In this document: positions 1 to 7,054 of the stretch, in pieces
How the letters are laid out: each line of letters begins with the position of its first letter
How positions within the stretch are numbered: position 1 is the stretch's first letter
From: Bacillota bacterium
GTDB lineage: Bacteria > Bacillota > Clostridia > Peptostreptococcales > Anaerovoracaceae
Assembly: GCA_016293805.1 (NCBI GenBank)
Contig: JAEDDI010000034.1
Location: forward strand, 1 to 19,035
Direction of reading: 5' to 3'
Length of the DNA stretch: 19,035 nt
Program-made: the position numbers and the translations under genes
The notes under the pieces: model-generated
Told to the model about the DNA's origin: nothing
Seen by the model: only the letters and a program-made list of their open reading frames with translations
Database searches by the model: none

Positions 1-50
1 TTTTACAGGTAAATCCACGTAACTACAAATGTGTGGTCACTTCATATTAT

Positions 51-95
51 CTAACCGGTCAGGTATATCCCTCCGGTTACATCACCGCTGTATAT
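51..95. repeat. Imperfect direct repeat, copy 1, downstream of the Fic gene
   Basis: The first 22 bases differ at one position from those beginning at 1610, and similarity continues with small indels for about 20 more bases. Copy 2 spans the 3' end and downstream edge of the antiporter gene. The two copies bracket the Fic gene in the same orientation. An old duplication, or the scar of an insertion next to the antiporter gene, would explain this. I see no integrase gene in between. Confidence 0.55.
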
Positions 96-123
96 GACCG
101 CCATGCTTAGTATGTTCGATCAT

Positions 124-162
124 GGTAAACAGTATTCAATTAAACTCTGTAAATACTGTACC
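124..162 (-). other. Weak AU-rich hairpin downstream of the Fic gene
   Basis: ACAGTATT (129-136) pairs with AATACTGT (152-159), and GGT/ACC (124-126 and 160-162) extends the stem past a two-base bulge. The loop is 15 bases. The hairpin begins about 20 bases after the Fic stop codon on the minus strand. It lacks a following T-run, so it is a poor terminator candidate and may instead protect the mRNA 3' end. Confidence 0.25.
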
Positions 163-182
163 GGCAAAATTATATTTTTCTA

Positions 183-1283
183 TTACGATATTTTTTTCAG
201 AATCTTTTTCTCATTCGTCTTTGAAAAATCACTTAACCGATAGGATCTGACCCGTGTCCTGACAATGATTGGAATCAGCAAACCATTATTTACCAGCTTT
301 GCACATCTGTTAATAATCGTTTTATTGGTTACACCGAGCATTTTGCTTACTTCAATTGGAGTAAACTCATATAATCGCTTTTTTAACAGAAATGCTAAAA
401 ACTCCTTTTCTTTTGTATTCAAATAGGACAGGCTTGCATCTAACTCATCGTTCTCGGATTCTTTTGATAATTCGTATACTTTTTTAGAATACAATTCCAC
501 CATTCTCAGAAAGTAATTGATCCAGATTTCCGGATGGGGAGGATTATCTCTCCCTGAATAATACAATGCCGGCAATCCCATCTGAAGTGATGCATAATAC
601 TCATTCGGAGCATAGGCAAAATATTCTTCCAGAGAACCTATTCCATTAAAACCATATCCATAATAATCAAGGATATATCCTGACATTAATCTGGCGGTTC
701 TTCCATTTCCGTCTTCAAAAGGATGAATGGTAATCAGTTGATAATGAACTACAGCAGCAATAATAAGCGGATGGTCATCAGTAGTATTTACATATTCAAC
801 AAGTTCTTCCAGTAAGTCCGGAATATCAGTATACTCTGGCGGAATATATTCCGCTGTTCCTGTCTCAGAATCATATACTGCAAACAACATTCCCGGCGGC
901 ATAGGGCCTCTTAAGCCTATCTTATCTTCTGAAGCACCTTTTTCAACCATTGCCTGGACTTCCAGAATCATTTCTTTTGAAAACCGTTCTTTCTTTTTCA
1001 GCTTTTCTTCTAAAAAGTTCAAGGCCAAAAAGTAATTTCGAACTTCTTGTTCCGGCTTTAAAAAATGTTTGTGAGGATCACTGTCAATAGCTTCATCTGC
1101 CTGCTTTTCAGTCAATGGATTTCCTTCAATCTTATTAGAAGCATAGGAACTTTTTTTCTTAGAGTTTTTTCTAAGTCTGTTTTTTGTAACAGGTGGCATT
1201 TCTATCGTACTGAGAGCAAAACGTTTTTCGTCTATTTCCAGTATTCTTTTTAATATTTCATTTGTCAGAGTGACTTTAATCAC
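183..1283 (-). CDS. Fic-domain protein (class II, self-inhibited) with C-terminal winged-helix domain
   Basis: This is a cytoplasmic Fic enzyme, expected to transfer AMP (or another nucleotide moiety) from a nucleotide to a hydroxyl on a target protein. The target is unknown. The canonical motif HPFEDGNGR is complete, including the catalytic His, at residues 195-203 of the longest frame. The inhibitory motif S-N-K-I-E-G lies N-terminal to it (residues 57-62), which defines class II, where an intramolecular helix holds the enzyme off. Residues near 315-350 resemble a winged helix-turn-helix, a common arrangement in Fic proteins. The longest frame starts with ATG at 1307, but a TATAAT box at 1310-1315 would place that codon upstream of the transcript start. 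A GGAGGT site at 1291-1296, seven bases from a GTG at 1281-1283, marks the likely start and gives 366 residues. The gene is monocistronic and no separate antitoxin is adjacent. Confidence 0.9.
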   Translation of the reverse strand: MIKVTLTNEILKRILEIDEKRFALSTIEMPPVTKNRLRKNSKKKSSYASNKIEGNPLTEKQADEAIDSDPHKHFLKPEQEVRNYFLALNFLEEKLKKKERFSKEMILEVQAMVEKGASEDKIGLRGPMPPGMLFAVYDSETGTAEYIPPEYTDIPDLLEELVEYVNTTDDHPLIIAAVVHYQLITIHPFEDGNGRTARLMSGYILDYYGYGFNGIGSLEEYFAYAPNEYYASLQMGLPALYYSGRDNPPHPEIWINYFLRMVELYSKKVYELSKESENDELDASLSYLNTKEKEFLAFLLKKRLYEFTPIEVSKMLGVTNKTIINRCAKLVNNGLLIPIIVRTRVRSYRLSDFSKTNEKKILKKIS

Positions 1284-1290
1284 GTGTTCC

Positions 1291-1338
1291 ACCTCCATTT
1301 CATCCATATATTATATCGTTTTGCGAATTGCTTTTCTA
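1291..1338 (-). promoter_or_regulatory. Promoter and ribosome-binding site of the Fic gene
   Basis: On the minus strand a perfect -10 box TATAAT (1310-1315) lies 17 bases from a -35-like TAGAAA (1333-1338). GGAGGT (1291-1296) follows, seven bases before the GTG at 1283. Transcription should begin near 1303, so the leader is only about 20 bases. Confidence 0.65.
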
Positions 1339-1568
1339 CTATAATTACACTATTTTTTCACTATTTTTCATTACTTCATTAGCACCGCCGGATTTGGCAA
1401 TACCTTCCCAGTTGCACTCTCGCATTGTTACTCGTTAAGGTATCTTAAGATCTCATCATAACTCTTGCTGCTGGAAAAAATCGATTTCCAGTGATTCATA
1501 TGACAGCGTCAGCAGGATTTTCACCTGGTATTTCAGATTCCGTTCTGCAGATGCACTGTCTTAGAATT
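1339..1568. other. Intergenic stretch between the antiporter terminator and the Fic promoter
   Basis: No gene is supported here. On the minus strand two short frames read like a decayed coding sequence. One ends in the residues ESLEIDFFQQQEL. The other, in a different frame over the same place, reads KSYDEILRYLNE before a stop near 1435. That pattern fits a frameshifted gene remnant, but I do not recognise a family. Confidence 0.3.
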
Positions 1569-1599
1569 AAAACAGGCGGCCCATTTTCAGGCCGCCTTT
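1569..1599 (-). terminator. Rho-independent terminator of the antiporter gene
   Basis: AGGCGGCC (1574-1581) pairs with GGCCGCCT (1590-1597) around an eight-base loop. On the minus strand the stem is followed by GTTTTAATTC. It lies about 40 bases past the antiporter stop codon. The U-tract is short but the stem is GC-rich. Confidence 0.75.
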
Positions 1600-1609
1600 A
1601 TTATTACCT

Positions 1610-1655
1610 CTAACCGGTCAAGTATATCCCTGCCGTCTACAGCACCATTGAGATG
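1610..1655. repeat. Imperfect direct repeat, copy 2, overlapping the antiporter 3' end
   Basis: This copy begins in the antiporter 3' untranslated region and runs through its stop codon (1637-1639) into the last codons. Copy 1 is at 51-95, beyond the Fic gene. The conserved core is CTAACCGGTCA followed, after one variable base, by GTATATCCCT. Confidence 0.55.
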
Positions 1656-2578
1656 AAATATCCGGCATAGACAGCCAGCATAACAGCGCCTCCCCATCTT
1701 GAAAGTTTCCTGTCCCTGTTCAGAATAAGCAGCAGAAGAAGGACTGCAGAAGCTGTGCACATTATGCTGTCCAGAAGAAAATCACTGCTGTAATCAAGCG
1801 GTGATATACATGCGCAGCTTCCAAGGATGAATAGGATATTAAATATATTGCTCCCCACAATATTCCCAACCGCTATATCCGCATTCTTTCTGGCTGCTGC
1901 TATAATGCATGTCACAAGCTCAGGAAGAGAAGTACCAAAAGCCACAACGGTAAGACCGATTACCCTGTCACTTATGCCAATAGCTTCTGCAATCTCTGTA
2001 GCAGCGTCAACTGTTATGCTGCTTCCAAGTACAGTACATGCTATTCCTGCAGCAAGGATAAGAAGCAGCTTGTATACTGGCTTTGACTCTGTCGGACTTA
2101 CTGTGTCATCATCCACCGTTTCAATGTCAGTTCTGCTCATATATGCAAGATATCCAAGGTAGCAAAGGAACAGAACCAGTAAAATGACTCCTTCCGTTCT
2201 TCCCAGCCTGTTATCCGCAAGGCCGCATACAGACAGTAGAACTGATACTGCTATCATAAAAGGAATTTCAAACCGCATCGTTGATTTTCTGACTGCAAGA
2301 GGCGTAAGAACAGCTGTAATGCCCAGTATGAGGAGGATGTTCAATATGTTGCTCCCTACAACATTTCCCACTGCAATCCCTGCATATCCCTTTACAGTAG
2401 AAGATATGCTTACTGCAGCTTCCGGAAGGCTTGTCCCCATTGCAACTATAGTAAGCCCGATTACAAGCTGAGGTATCCCGGCTCTGACTGCTATGCCCGA
2501 CGCGCTGTCTACAAACCATGAGGCTCCTTTGATGAGCAGGATAAATCCTGCAATGAGCAGAATAATCTGAATAACCAT
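1637..2578 (-). CDS. Calcium/sodium antiporter, CaCA family (YrbG-like)
   Basis: This integral membrane cation exchanger belongs to the Ca2+:cation antiporter family and probably exports Ca2+ in exchange for Na+ or H+. It has 313 residues, the usual size for bacterial YrbG-type members. The two inverted alpha repeats are clear. The first has GTSLPE at residues 48-53 and GNVVGSN at 71-77. The second has GTSLPE at 215-220 and GNIVGSN at 238-244. Both acidic ion-coordinating Glu residues (E53, E220) are present. Hydrophobic segments fill each half, and a polar loop with an acidic run (about 149-168) joins them. The ATG at 2578 is preceded by GGAG seven bases upstream. It is a single-gene unit with its own promoter and terminator. 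Ion specificity cannot be read from the sequence. Confidence 0.93.
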   Translation of the reverse strand: MVIQIILLIAGFILLIKGASWFVDSASGIAVRAGIPQLVIGLTIVAMGTSLPEAAVSISSTVKGYAGIAVGNVVGSNILNILLILGITAVLTPLAVRKSTMRFEIPFMIAVSVLLSVCGLADNRLGRTEGVILLVLFLCYLGYLAYMSRTDIETVDDDTVSPTESKPVYKLLLILAAGIACTVLGSSITVDAATEIAEAIGISDRVIGLTVVAFGTSLPELVTCIIAAARKNADIAVGNIVGSNIFNILFILGSCACISPLDYSSDFLLDSIMCTASAVLLLLLILNRDRKLSRWGGAVMLAVYAGYFISMVL

Positions 2579-2604
2579 AGTAAATCTCCAGTCTCAATAC
2601 ATCT

Positions 2605-2633
2605 TTTATATGTTTTAATATATCCTGTTTCAA
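2605..2633 (-). promoter_or_regulatory. Promoter of the antiporter gene
   Basis: On the minus strand TTGAAA (2628-2633) and TATAAA (2605-2610) are separated by exactly 17 bases, about 27 bases upstream of the antiporter ATG. Both boxes are close to the vegetative sigma consensus. Confidence 0.7.
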
Positions 2634-2637
2634 GGTA

Positions 2638-2657
2638 CAGAAGTATATATACTTCTG
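2638..2657. promoter_or_regulatory. Perfect 20-bp palindrome next to the antiporter -35 box
   Basis: CAGAAGTATATATACTTCTG is identical on both strands and ends five bases upstream of the -35 hexamer of the antiporter promoter. Its size and place fit an operator for a dimeric regulator, either an activator or a repressor. Which regulator binds is unknown. Confidence 0.5.
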
Positions 2658-2696
2658 CAAAATACCCATGTCTAATCTGCAGATTATATTCCCTGA

Positions 2697-2963
2697 TTAT
2701 CTTTCAGAGATTACCAGCCGGGTGGAAAAGGCGATCTCCTGGCCATCCGAATGTTTGTCTGTTTTCTTATGCCGTATGTCCTGCCGCTATTTATTCCAGT
2801 GACCTTCTTTGATGAGGAAGTCACGCTGTAAGACTTGCAGTTCCCGGTAAACGAGCTGATTGCTGCTGTCTGAAGCTCCATGAGCAGAGTATATATCCGC
2901 TTCCCGATGAAACACTTTGGGATTGATCTCTATTTCTTTTTCTTTAAAAACTCCACAACTATT
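2697..2963 (-). pseudogene. Decayed coding remnant, family not recognised
   Basis: A minus-strand frame is open from 2963 and reads as ordinary protein, for example INPKVFHREADIYSAHG, then QLVYRELQVLQRDFLIKEG. It hits an in-frame TAG at 2787-2789 just after HWNK. The same frame then continues protein-like (RQDIRHKKTDKHSDG, then QEIAFSTRLVISER) to TAA at 2697-2699. There is no ATG or GTG with a ribosome site at the beginning. The 5' end appears lost, and the antiporter promoter region follows directly. The mixed charged and hydrophobic composition and the single internal stop argue for a relic rather than chance. I cannot name the family; a mobile-element origin is only a guess. Confidence 0.45.
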
Positions 2964-3006
2964 TTACACTAACGTGGCAGAATAACATTCTGTCTATTTT
3001 CTCATG

Positions 3007-3058
3007 CAAAAAAAAATACAGAAGAGAAAACCTTCATTTTAGGTTGGCTCTTCTGTAT
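3007..3058 (-). terminator. Second, strong terminator of the nucleoside operon
   Basis: ATACAGAAGAG (3016-3026) pairs perfectly with CTCTTCTGTAT (3048-3058), with a further inner AACCT/AGGTT pairing. On the minus strand the stem is followed by nine T residues (3008-3016). It is a textbook Rho-independent terminator. Confidence 0.9.
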
Positions 3059-3130
3059 GATTTCCCTAAAGCATACTACTCATATCTGTTAACTTAATGC
3101 CATTGGCGTCAAACGCGTGGTTTTCTGTAT

Positions 3131-3170
3131 ACAAAAAGGACTTGTCGCTATGAATTGCGGCAAGTCCTTT
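3131..3170 (-). terminator. First terminator after the DeoR-family gene
   Basis: A 14-bp stem with one G-T pair (3135-3148 with 3157-3170) encloses an eight-base loop. On the minus strand it ends in TTTTT. It lies about 75 bases past the regulator stop codon and about 75 bases before the stronger terminator at 3016-3058, so the operon ends in tandem terminators. Confidence 0.7.
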
Positions 3171-3246
3171 GTGATGGTAGAAGCCATACTGGAGGCCCAA
3201 TATGGCTCCAGAAGTATAATTTGTGTATTTCAGAAGAATATATCGC

Positions 3247-4032
3247 CTATACGATATCAAGTCTGATTCCTTTTTCTTTGAGTAAATCTATCCACTCTTC
3301 TGATATATTCTTATCAGTTATTACATGGTCAAATGCATCTATATCTGTCCAGAAACACGGTTTGATGATGTCGAATTTACTTGAGTCCACAAGCAGGATT
3401 TTCTCTGCACCCGATTCAAGCAGAGCCTGCTTGGTCTCAAGTTCATAACTGTTTGCACATGTGATACCCATTGTACTGTGAACTCCCGCAGCAGAAGCAA
3501 ATACCTTGGTTGCACGGGTGTTTTTTATGAGCTCTATATTCTCCGCCGACTCAAACAGTGTTGTGTCCGGATGATAGTATCCCCCTCCGAATATTATGCT
3601 GAAGTTGGGATTGTTGCATATCTTATTTAATATGTTCAGGTTGCAGGTAAGGATTGTCATCCTGGTATTACAGTCCAGATTCTCTGCAAGACATTCCATT
3701 GTGGATCCGTTATCGATAATTACACAGTCATCCTGTTTTATCAGGGATGCAGCGAATTTACCCAGCCTTGACTTTTCAGTTCTGTGTGATTTGCTCGCAA
3801 CGGAAAGCTGATATCCATCTTCTTCATTCTGGTTGACAATATACTTTGAATTCAGAACACCGGCACCAGGAATGTCAAGCACTATATTCTGTGCTTTCAA
3901 TACTTCTAAGTCTCTGCGAATCGTCATTTCAGATACATCCAGCATTGATGCAAGTTCACGAATTGTAGTGCCTCCATTTTGCATTCTAAGGATTTCAACA
4001 AGACGATTCAGTCTAACATCTTTCTTTCCCAC
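3247..4032 (-). CDS. DeoR/GlpR-family transcriptional regulator
   Basis: This is a cytoplasmic DNA-binding repressor of the DeoR/GlpR type, 261 residues, the family's usual length. The N-terminal winged helix-turn-helix covers roughly residues 6-58, with the family signature S-E-M-T-I-R-R-D-L at 34-42. The remainder is a DeoR-type sugar-phosphate sensor domain, with the ligand-site-like DNGSTMECLAENL near residue 100. Translation starts at GTG (4030-4032) behind GAGAGG. It is the last gene before the tandem terminators and lies 91 bases after transketolase. By position it is the best candidate regulator of the operon. A phosphorylated sugar such as deoxyribose-5-phosphate or ribose-5-phosphate is the likely inducer, which is inference. 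An extended -10 promoter in the gap suggests partly independent expression. Confidence 0.88.
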   Translation of the reverse strand: MGKKDVRLNRLVEILRMQNGGTTIRELASMLDVSEMTIRRDLEVLKAQNIVLDIPGAGVLNSKYIVNQNEEDGYQLSVASKSHRTEKSRLGKFAASLIKQDDCVIIDNGSTMECLAENLDCNTRMTILTCNLNILNKICNNPNFSIIFGGGYYHPDTTLFESAENIELIKNTRATKVFASAAGVHSTMGITCANSYELETKQALLESGAEKILLVDSSKFDIIKPCFWTDIDAFDHVITDKNISEEWIDLLKEKGIRLDIV

Positions 4033-4099
4033 GCGAATAACCTCTCAAACAATAAAATATACATATTTTTTAAAAAACGGAACAACTTCACTATGTATA

Positions 4100-4128
4100 A
4101 TTATATCATACTGTTGAATTTTTTTACA
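4100..4128 (-). promoter_or_regulatory. Possible internal promoter of the DeoR-family gene
   Basis: On the minus strand TATAAT (4100-4105) carries an extended -10 (TGA before it). A weak -35-like TGTAAA (4123-4128) lies 17 bases further upstream. No hairpin terminator separates it from transketolase, so read-through is also expected. Confidence 0.5.
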
Positions 4129-6109
4129 TTAACTTTTCTCTTATGCGGTTCAGAGCATTCTGCGATGTAAAACCATATTTTTCAAACAGTTTTCCTGCAG
4201 GTGCCGAAGCCCCAAATGAATCCATTGTGATATAGCATCCGTCTATGCCGACGTATTTGCCCCACGACATACTGCTGCCTGCTTCTATGACAGCTCTCTT
4301 TGTAACGCCATGCGGAAGTATGCTCTCTTTATACTTCGCATCCTGCTGCTCAAACAGATCAAGACACGGCATGCTTACTACGCGAACAGAAATGTCTTCA
4401 TTTTCGAGAAGTCTGGCAGTTTCAAGAGCCACCTGCACTTCAGAGCCTGTTGCAATGATAATTATATCAATTGTCTCTTTTGACTCTTTCTTTATTACAT
4501 ATCCGCCTTTTAACGCATCCCTGCCTGAACCTTCTACTGCAGGCAGTTTCTGCCTTGACAGTACAAGACATGAAGGCGTTCCTCCTGAATTTAATGCACT
4601 GTACCATGCAGCCTTTGTTTCTATTTCATCAGCAGGTCTGAACACGTTCATATTCGGCATGGACCGAAGCATTGCAAGCTGTTCCACAGGTTCATGAGTA
4701 GGTCCATCTTCTCCAACACCTATACTGTCATGTGTAAGAACCGATATCATCGGAATATTCATAAGTGATGAAAGTCTGAGCATAGGCTTCATATAGTCTG
4801 CAAAGACAAAGAATGTCGCGATATATGTGCGAAGTCCTCCGTGAAGCAGCATACCGTTTGCAATTGCTGTCATTCCAAGTTCTCTTACGCCGAAATGAAT
4901 ATTTCTGCCTTCAGGATGTTCAGCTGAAAAAGACTCTTCTCCGTTCATAACTGTCTTGTTTGACGGGCCAAGGTCTGCTGAGCCTCCAATAAGGTTTGGA
5001 AGCACATCTTTGATATAGTTAAGTGCTTTTCCTGATATGCTTCTTGTAGCATCCGCCTGTCCGCTTATTTCCCAGTAATTCTCGTCATCAAGCAGGATTT
5101 CCGGATACGAAGTATCGTAATCCCTGTCAAGGCTTTCCTTAAGCTCCGGATATTCACTGCAGTATGCAGCAAACATCTCATTCCATGCTGCTTCACTTTC
5201 GGCACCCTTAGCAGCAAGTGACCTGTAATGGTCATAGACTTCATCAGGAACTGCAAAAGCTTCATCAAGCGGCCAGTTAAGGCTTTCTCTTAATATCCTG
5301 ACATTTTCTTCACCAAGAGGCTCTCCGTGTGCGTTCGGTCTGCCTTCCTTGGCAGGAACGCCATAGCCGATCTTAGTCGTTATTTTTATAAACGAAGGCT
5401 TTTCAGTTTCAGCCTTTGCCTCCTGTATCGCCTTTTTAACAGCATTAAGGTCGTTTCCATCATTCACAGTAAGAACCTGAAATCCGAAAGCCTCAAAACG
5501 CCTGCATACATCTTCTGTAAATGCAATATCTGTTCCTCCCTCAATGGTGATTGAGTTTGAGTCATATAAGACGATGAGTTTTCCAAGCCCGTTTGTTCCG
5601 GCAAATGACATTACCTCAGAAGAAATACCTTCCATAAGGCAGCCGTCACCGCAAAGAGCATATGTATAATGGTCAAATACAGGGTATCCTTCCCTGTTGT
5701 ATTTTGCTGCCAGATGTTTTTCGGCGGCCGCCATACCTACAGCCATGCCAAGGCCTGCGCCAAGAGGTCCTGTCGTTGCTTCAACACCAGTTGTATGACC
5801 GTATTCGGGATGTCCCGGAGTCAGTGAATTCAGCTGTCTGAAATTTTTCAGATCATCAATTCCAAGATTCCCATATCCAAATAAATGAAGAAGTGAATAA
5901 AGCATAGACGATGCATGACCAGATGATAATACAAATCTGTCTCTGTTAATCCATTCAGGATCTTCAGGGTTATGCTTTAAATGGTTTGCCCATAACTCAT
6001 AGGCTATCGGAGCAGCACCAAGCGGCATTCCCGGATGACCCGAATTTGCCTTCTGGACAGCATCTGCAGAAAGTATTCTTATTGCATTTACTGCTAACTG
6101 TTCATTCAT
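4124..6109 (-). CDS. tkt: Transketolase
   Basis: Transketolase is a thiamine-diphosphate enzyme of the non-oxidative pentose phosphate pathway that moves two-carbon units between ketose and aldose phosphates. The single chain of 661 residues is the standard bacterial length, not the split two-gene form. Visible landmarks are GHPGMPLG (24-31), the ThDP/metal motif beginning GDG at 154-156 and ending with N185, and the pyrimidine-domain segment with HDSIGVGEDGPTHEP. The ATG at 6107-6109 overlaps the stop of the upstream permease (ATGA), so the genes are translationally coupled. Inside a nucleoside operon its role is presumably to convert ribose-5-phosphate from ribonucleosides into glycolytic intermediates, together with the transaldolase-like protein at 15934-17253. 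A second housekeeping transketolase elsewhere in the genome is possible. Confidence 0.97.
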   Translation of the reverse strand: MNEQLAVNAIRILSADAVQKANSGHPGMPLGAAPIAYELWANHLKHNPEDPEWINRDRFVLSSGHASSMLYSLLHLFGYGNLGIDDLKNFRQLNSLTPGHPEYGHTTGVEATTGPLGAGLGMAVGMAAAEKHLAAKYNREGYPVFDHYTYALCGDGCLMEGISSEVMSFAGTNGLGKLIVLYDSNSITIEGGTDIAFTEDVCRRFEAFGFQVLTVNDGNDLNAVKKAIQEAKAETEKPSFIKITTKIGYGVPAKEGRPNAHGEPLGEENVRILRESLNWPLDEAFAVPDEVYDHYRSLAAKGAESEAAWNEMFAAYCSEYPELKESLDRDYDTSYPEILLDDENYWEISGQADATRSISGKALNYIKDVLPNLIGGSADLGPSNKTVMNGEESFSAEHPEGRNIHFGVRELGMTAIANGMLLHGGLRTYIATFFVFADYMKPMLRLSSLMNIPMISVLTHDSIGVGEDGPTHEPVEQLAMLRSMPNMNVFRPADEIETKAAWYSALNSGGTPSCLVLSRQKLPAVEGSGRDALKGGYVIKKESKETIDIIIIATGSEVQVALETARLLENEDISVRVVSMPCLDLFEQQDAKYKESILPHGVTKRAVIEAGSSMSWGKYVGIDGCYITMDSFGASAPAGKLFEKYGFTSQNALNRIREKLM

Positions 6110-7053
6110 GATTTCACCTTTTCCTTTTTCTTCTTATGTCCGATTACTCCAAGTCTCTTAAGCTTAGTTGTATAAGAGCTTATCATCAGTGCCACAATTG
6201 CAAGAACGTACGGGAACATCTTAATGATTGACGGTGATATATTGCTTCCAAGAAGCTCAATCCTGATTCCCACCGCATCTGCAAGTCCGAACAGCAGCGT
6301 TACAAGGGATGAGTAAACCGGATGTGCTCCGCCGAATACAAATGCAGTAAACGCATTGAATCCTCGTCCCTGAATCATGTTTTCCGAGAACTGCGATACG
6401 GAAATAGTCGAAAGATATGCTCCTGCAAGTCCGCACAGCGCTCCTGAAATAAGGATTACTTCCCATCGTATAACATTAGGCTTAATACCTGCAGTCTTTG
6501 CAGCAAGCTCAGATTCACCGACAGCGCAGATTGAAAGACCCATCTTTGTCTTAAACAGCATTATGTAAATTACAACTATCAGTGCGATGGCAATATATGT
6601 AACTATACTCTGTCCGCTTAAACAGTTTAAAATCGGAATATCCTTGATAACCGGAATATTGATCATGCTTAACTTGTGAATTGTATCAGGGCTGTATGCC
6701 CCCTGAACATCGAACATGGTTCGAAGAAGATAGGACGTCAGACCCAGTCCAAGCATGTTCATTGCAATACTGGCTATTATGTAGTCAGCCTTGAATTTTG
6801 TTACAAACAGTGCATATAGCGAACTGTATACGACACCTGCAATCATTGCCCCTATAAGGCCTGCCCACACGCTTCCGCCTGTGAACTGTACAACTGCTAT
6901 CGCTGCGAAGGCACCTACCAATGAGAAGCCTTCAAGGGCGATATTGAAAACGCCGGCTCTCTGACATAAAAGGCCGCCAAGAGCCATCAGCATCAGGGGA
7001 GTTGCCATACGTATCATGGACGCCATAGTATCTGAAATAACGGCTAAACTCAT
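6106..7053 (-). CDS. nupQ: Nucleoside ABC transporter permease (NupQ/YufQ-like)
   Basis: This polytopic membrane subunit of a nucleoside-importing ABC transporter belongs to the branched-chain-amino-acid/ribose-type permease family (BPD_transp_2). It has 315 residues and about eight or more hydrophobic segments. Family features visible include the N-terminal GGLLCQRAGVFNIALEG stretch and the central segment GLSICAVGESELAAKTAGIK, which resembles the cytoplasmic coupling region that contacts the ATPase. A basic KKKKEK tail closes the protein. The start at 7053 sits behind AAGGAGG with a gap of one base from the preceding permease stop, and the stop overlaps the transketolase start. It forms a heterodimer with the product of 7055-8140. 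The nucleoside assignment rests on the neighbouring BMP-type binding protein, phosphorylase and deo genes. Confidence 0.9.
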   Translation of the reverse strand: MSLAVISDTMASMIRMATPLMLMALGGLLCQRAGVFNIALEGFSLVGAFAAIAVVQFTGGSVWAGLIGAMIAGVVYSSLYALFVTKFKADYIIASIAMNMLGLGLTSYLLRTMFDVQGAYSPDTIHKLSMINIPVIKDIPILNCLSGQSIVTYIAIALIVVIYIMLFKTKMGLSICAVGESELAAKTAGIKPNVIRWEVILISGALCGLAGAYLSTISVSQFSENMIQGRGFNAFTAFVFGGAHPVYSSLVTLLFGLADAVGIRIELLGSNISPSIIKMFPYVLAIVALMISSYTTKLKRLGVIGHKKKKEKVKS

Positions 7054-7054
7054 T

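Noticed and set aside
80..123. 14-codon minus-strand peptide reading MIEHTKHGGHIQR
   Set aside because: It is very short with no ribosome site, and most of it falls in or beside the repeat copy at 51-95.
290..298. Degenerate P-loop in the second ATPase domain seen as damage (residue numbers 290-298 of the protein encoded at 8130-9662)
   Set aside because: Loss of the Lys in the second domain is normal for RbsA/NupO-type ATPases, and the rest of the domain is intact.
2268..2669. 133-codon minus-strand frame overlapping the antiporter start
   Set aside because: It lies in another frame of the antiporter gene, is rich in Cys, His and Ser as shadow frames often are, and starts upstream of the promoter.
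3066..3260. 64-codon minus-strand frame after the DeoR-family gene, with a TTG start and an AAGGA upstream
   Set aside because: It needs a TTG start, overlaps the regulator's end, and its middle is the first terminator hairpin (3135-3170). Its residues look protein-like, so a remnant cannot be excluded, but the terminator explains the sequence better.
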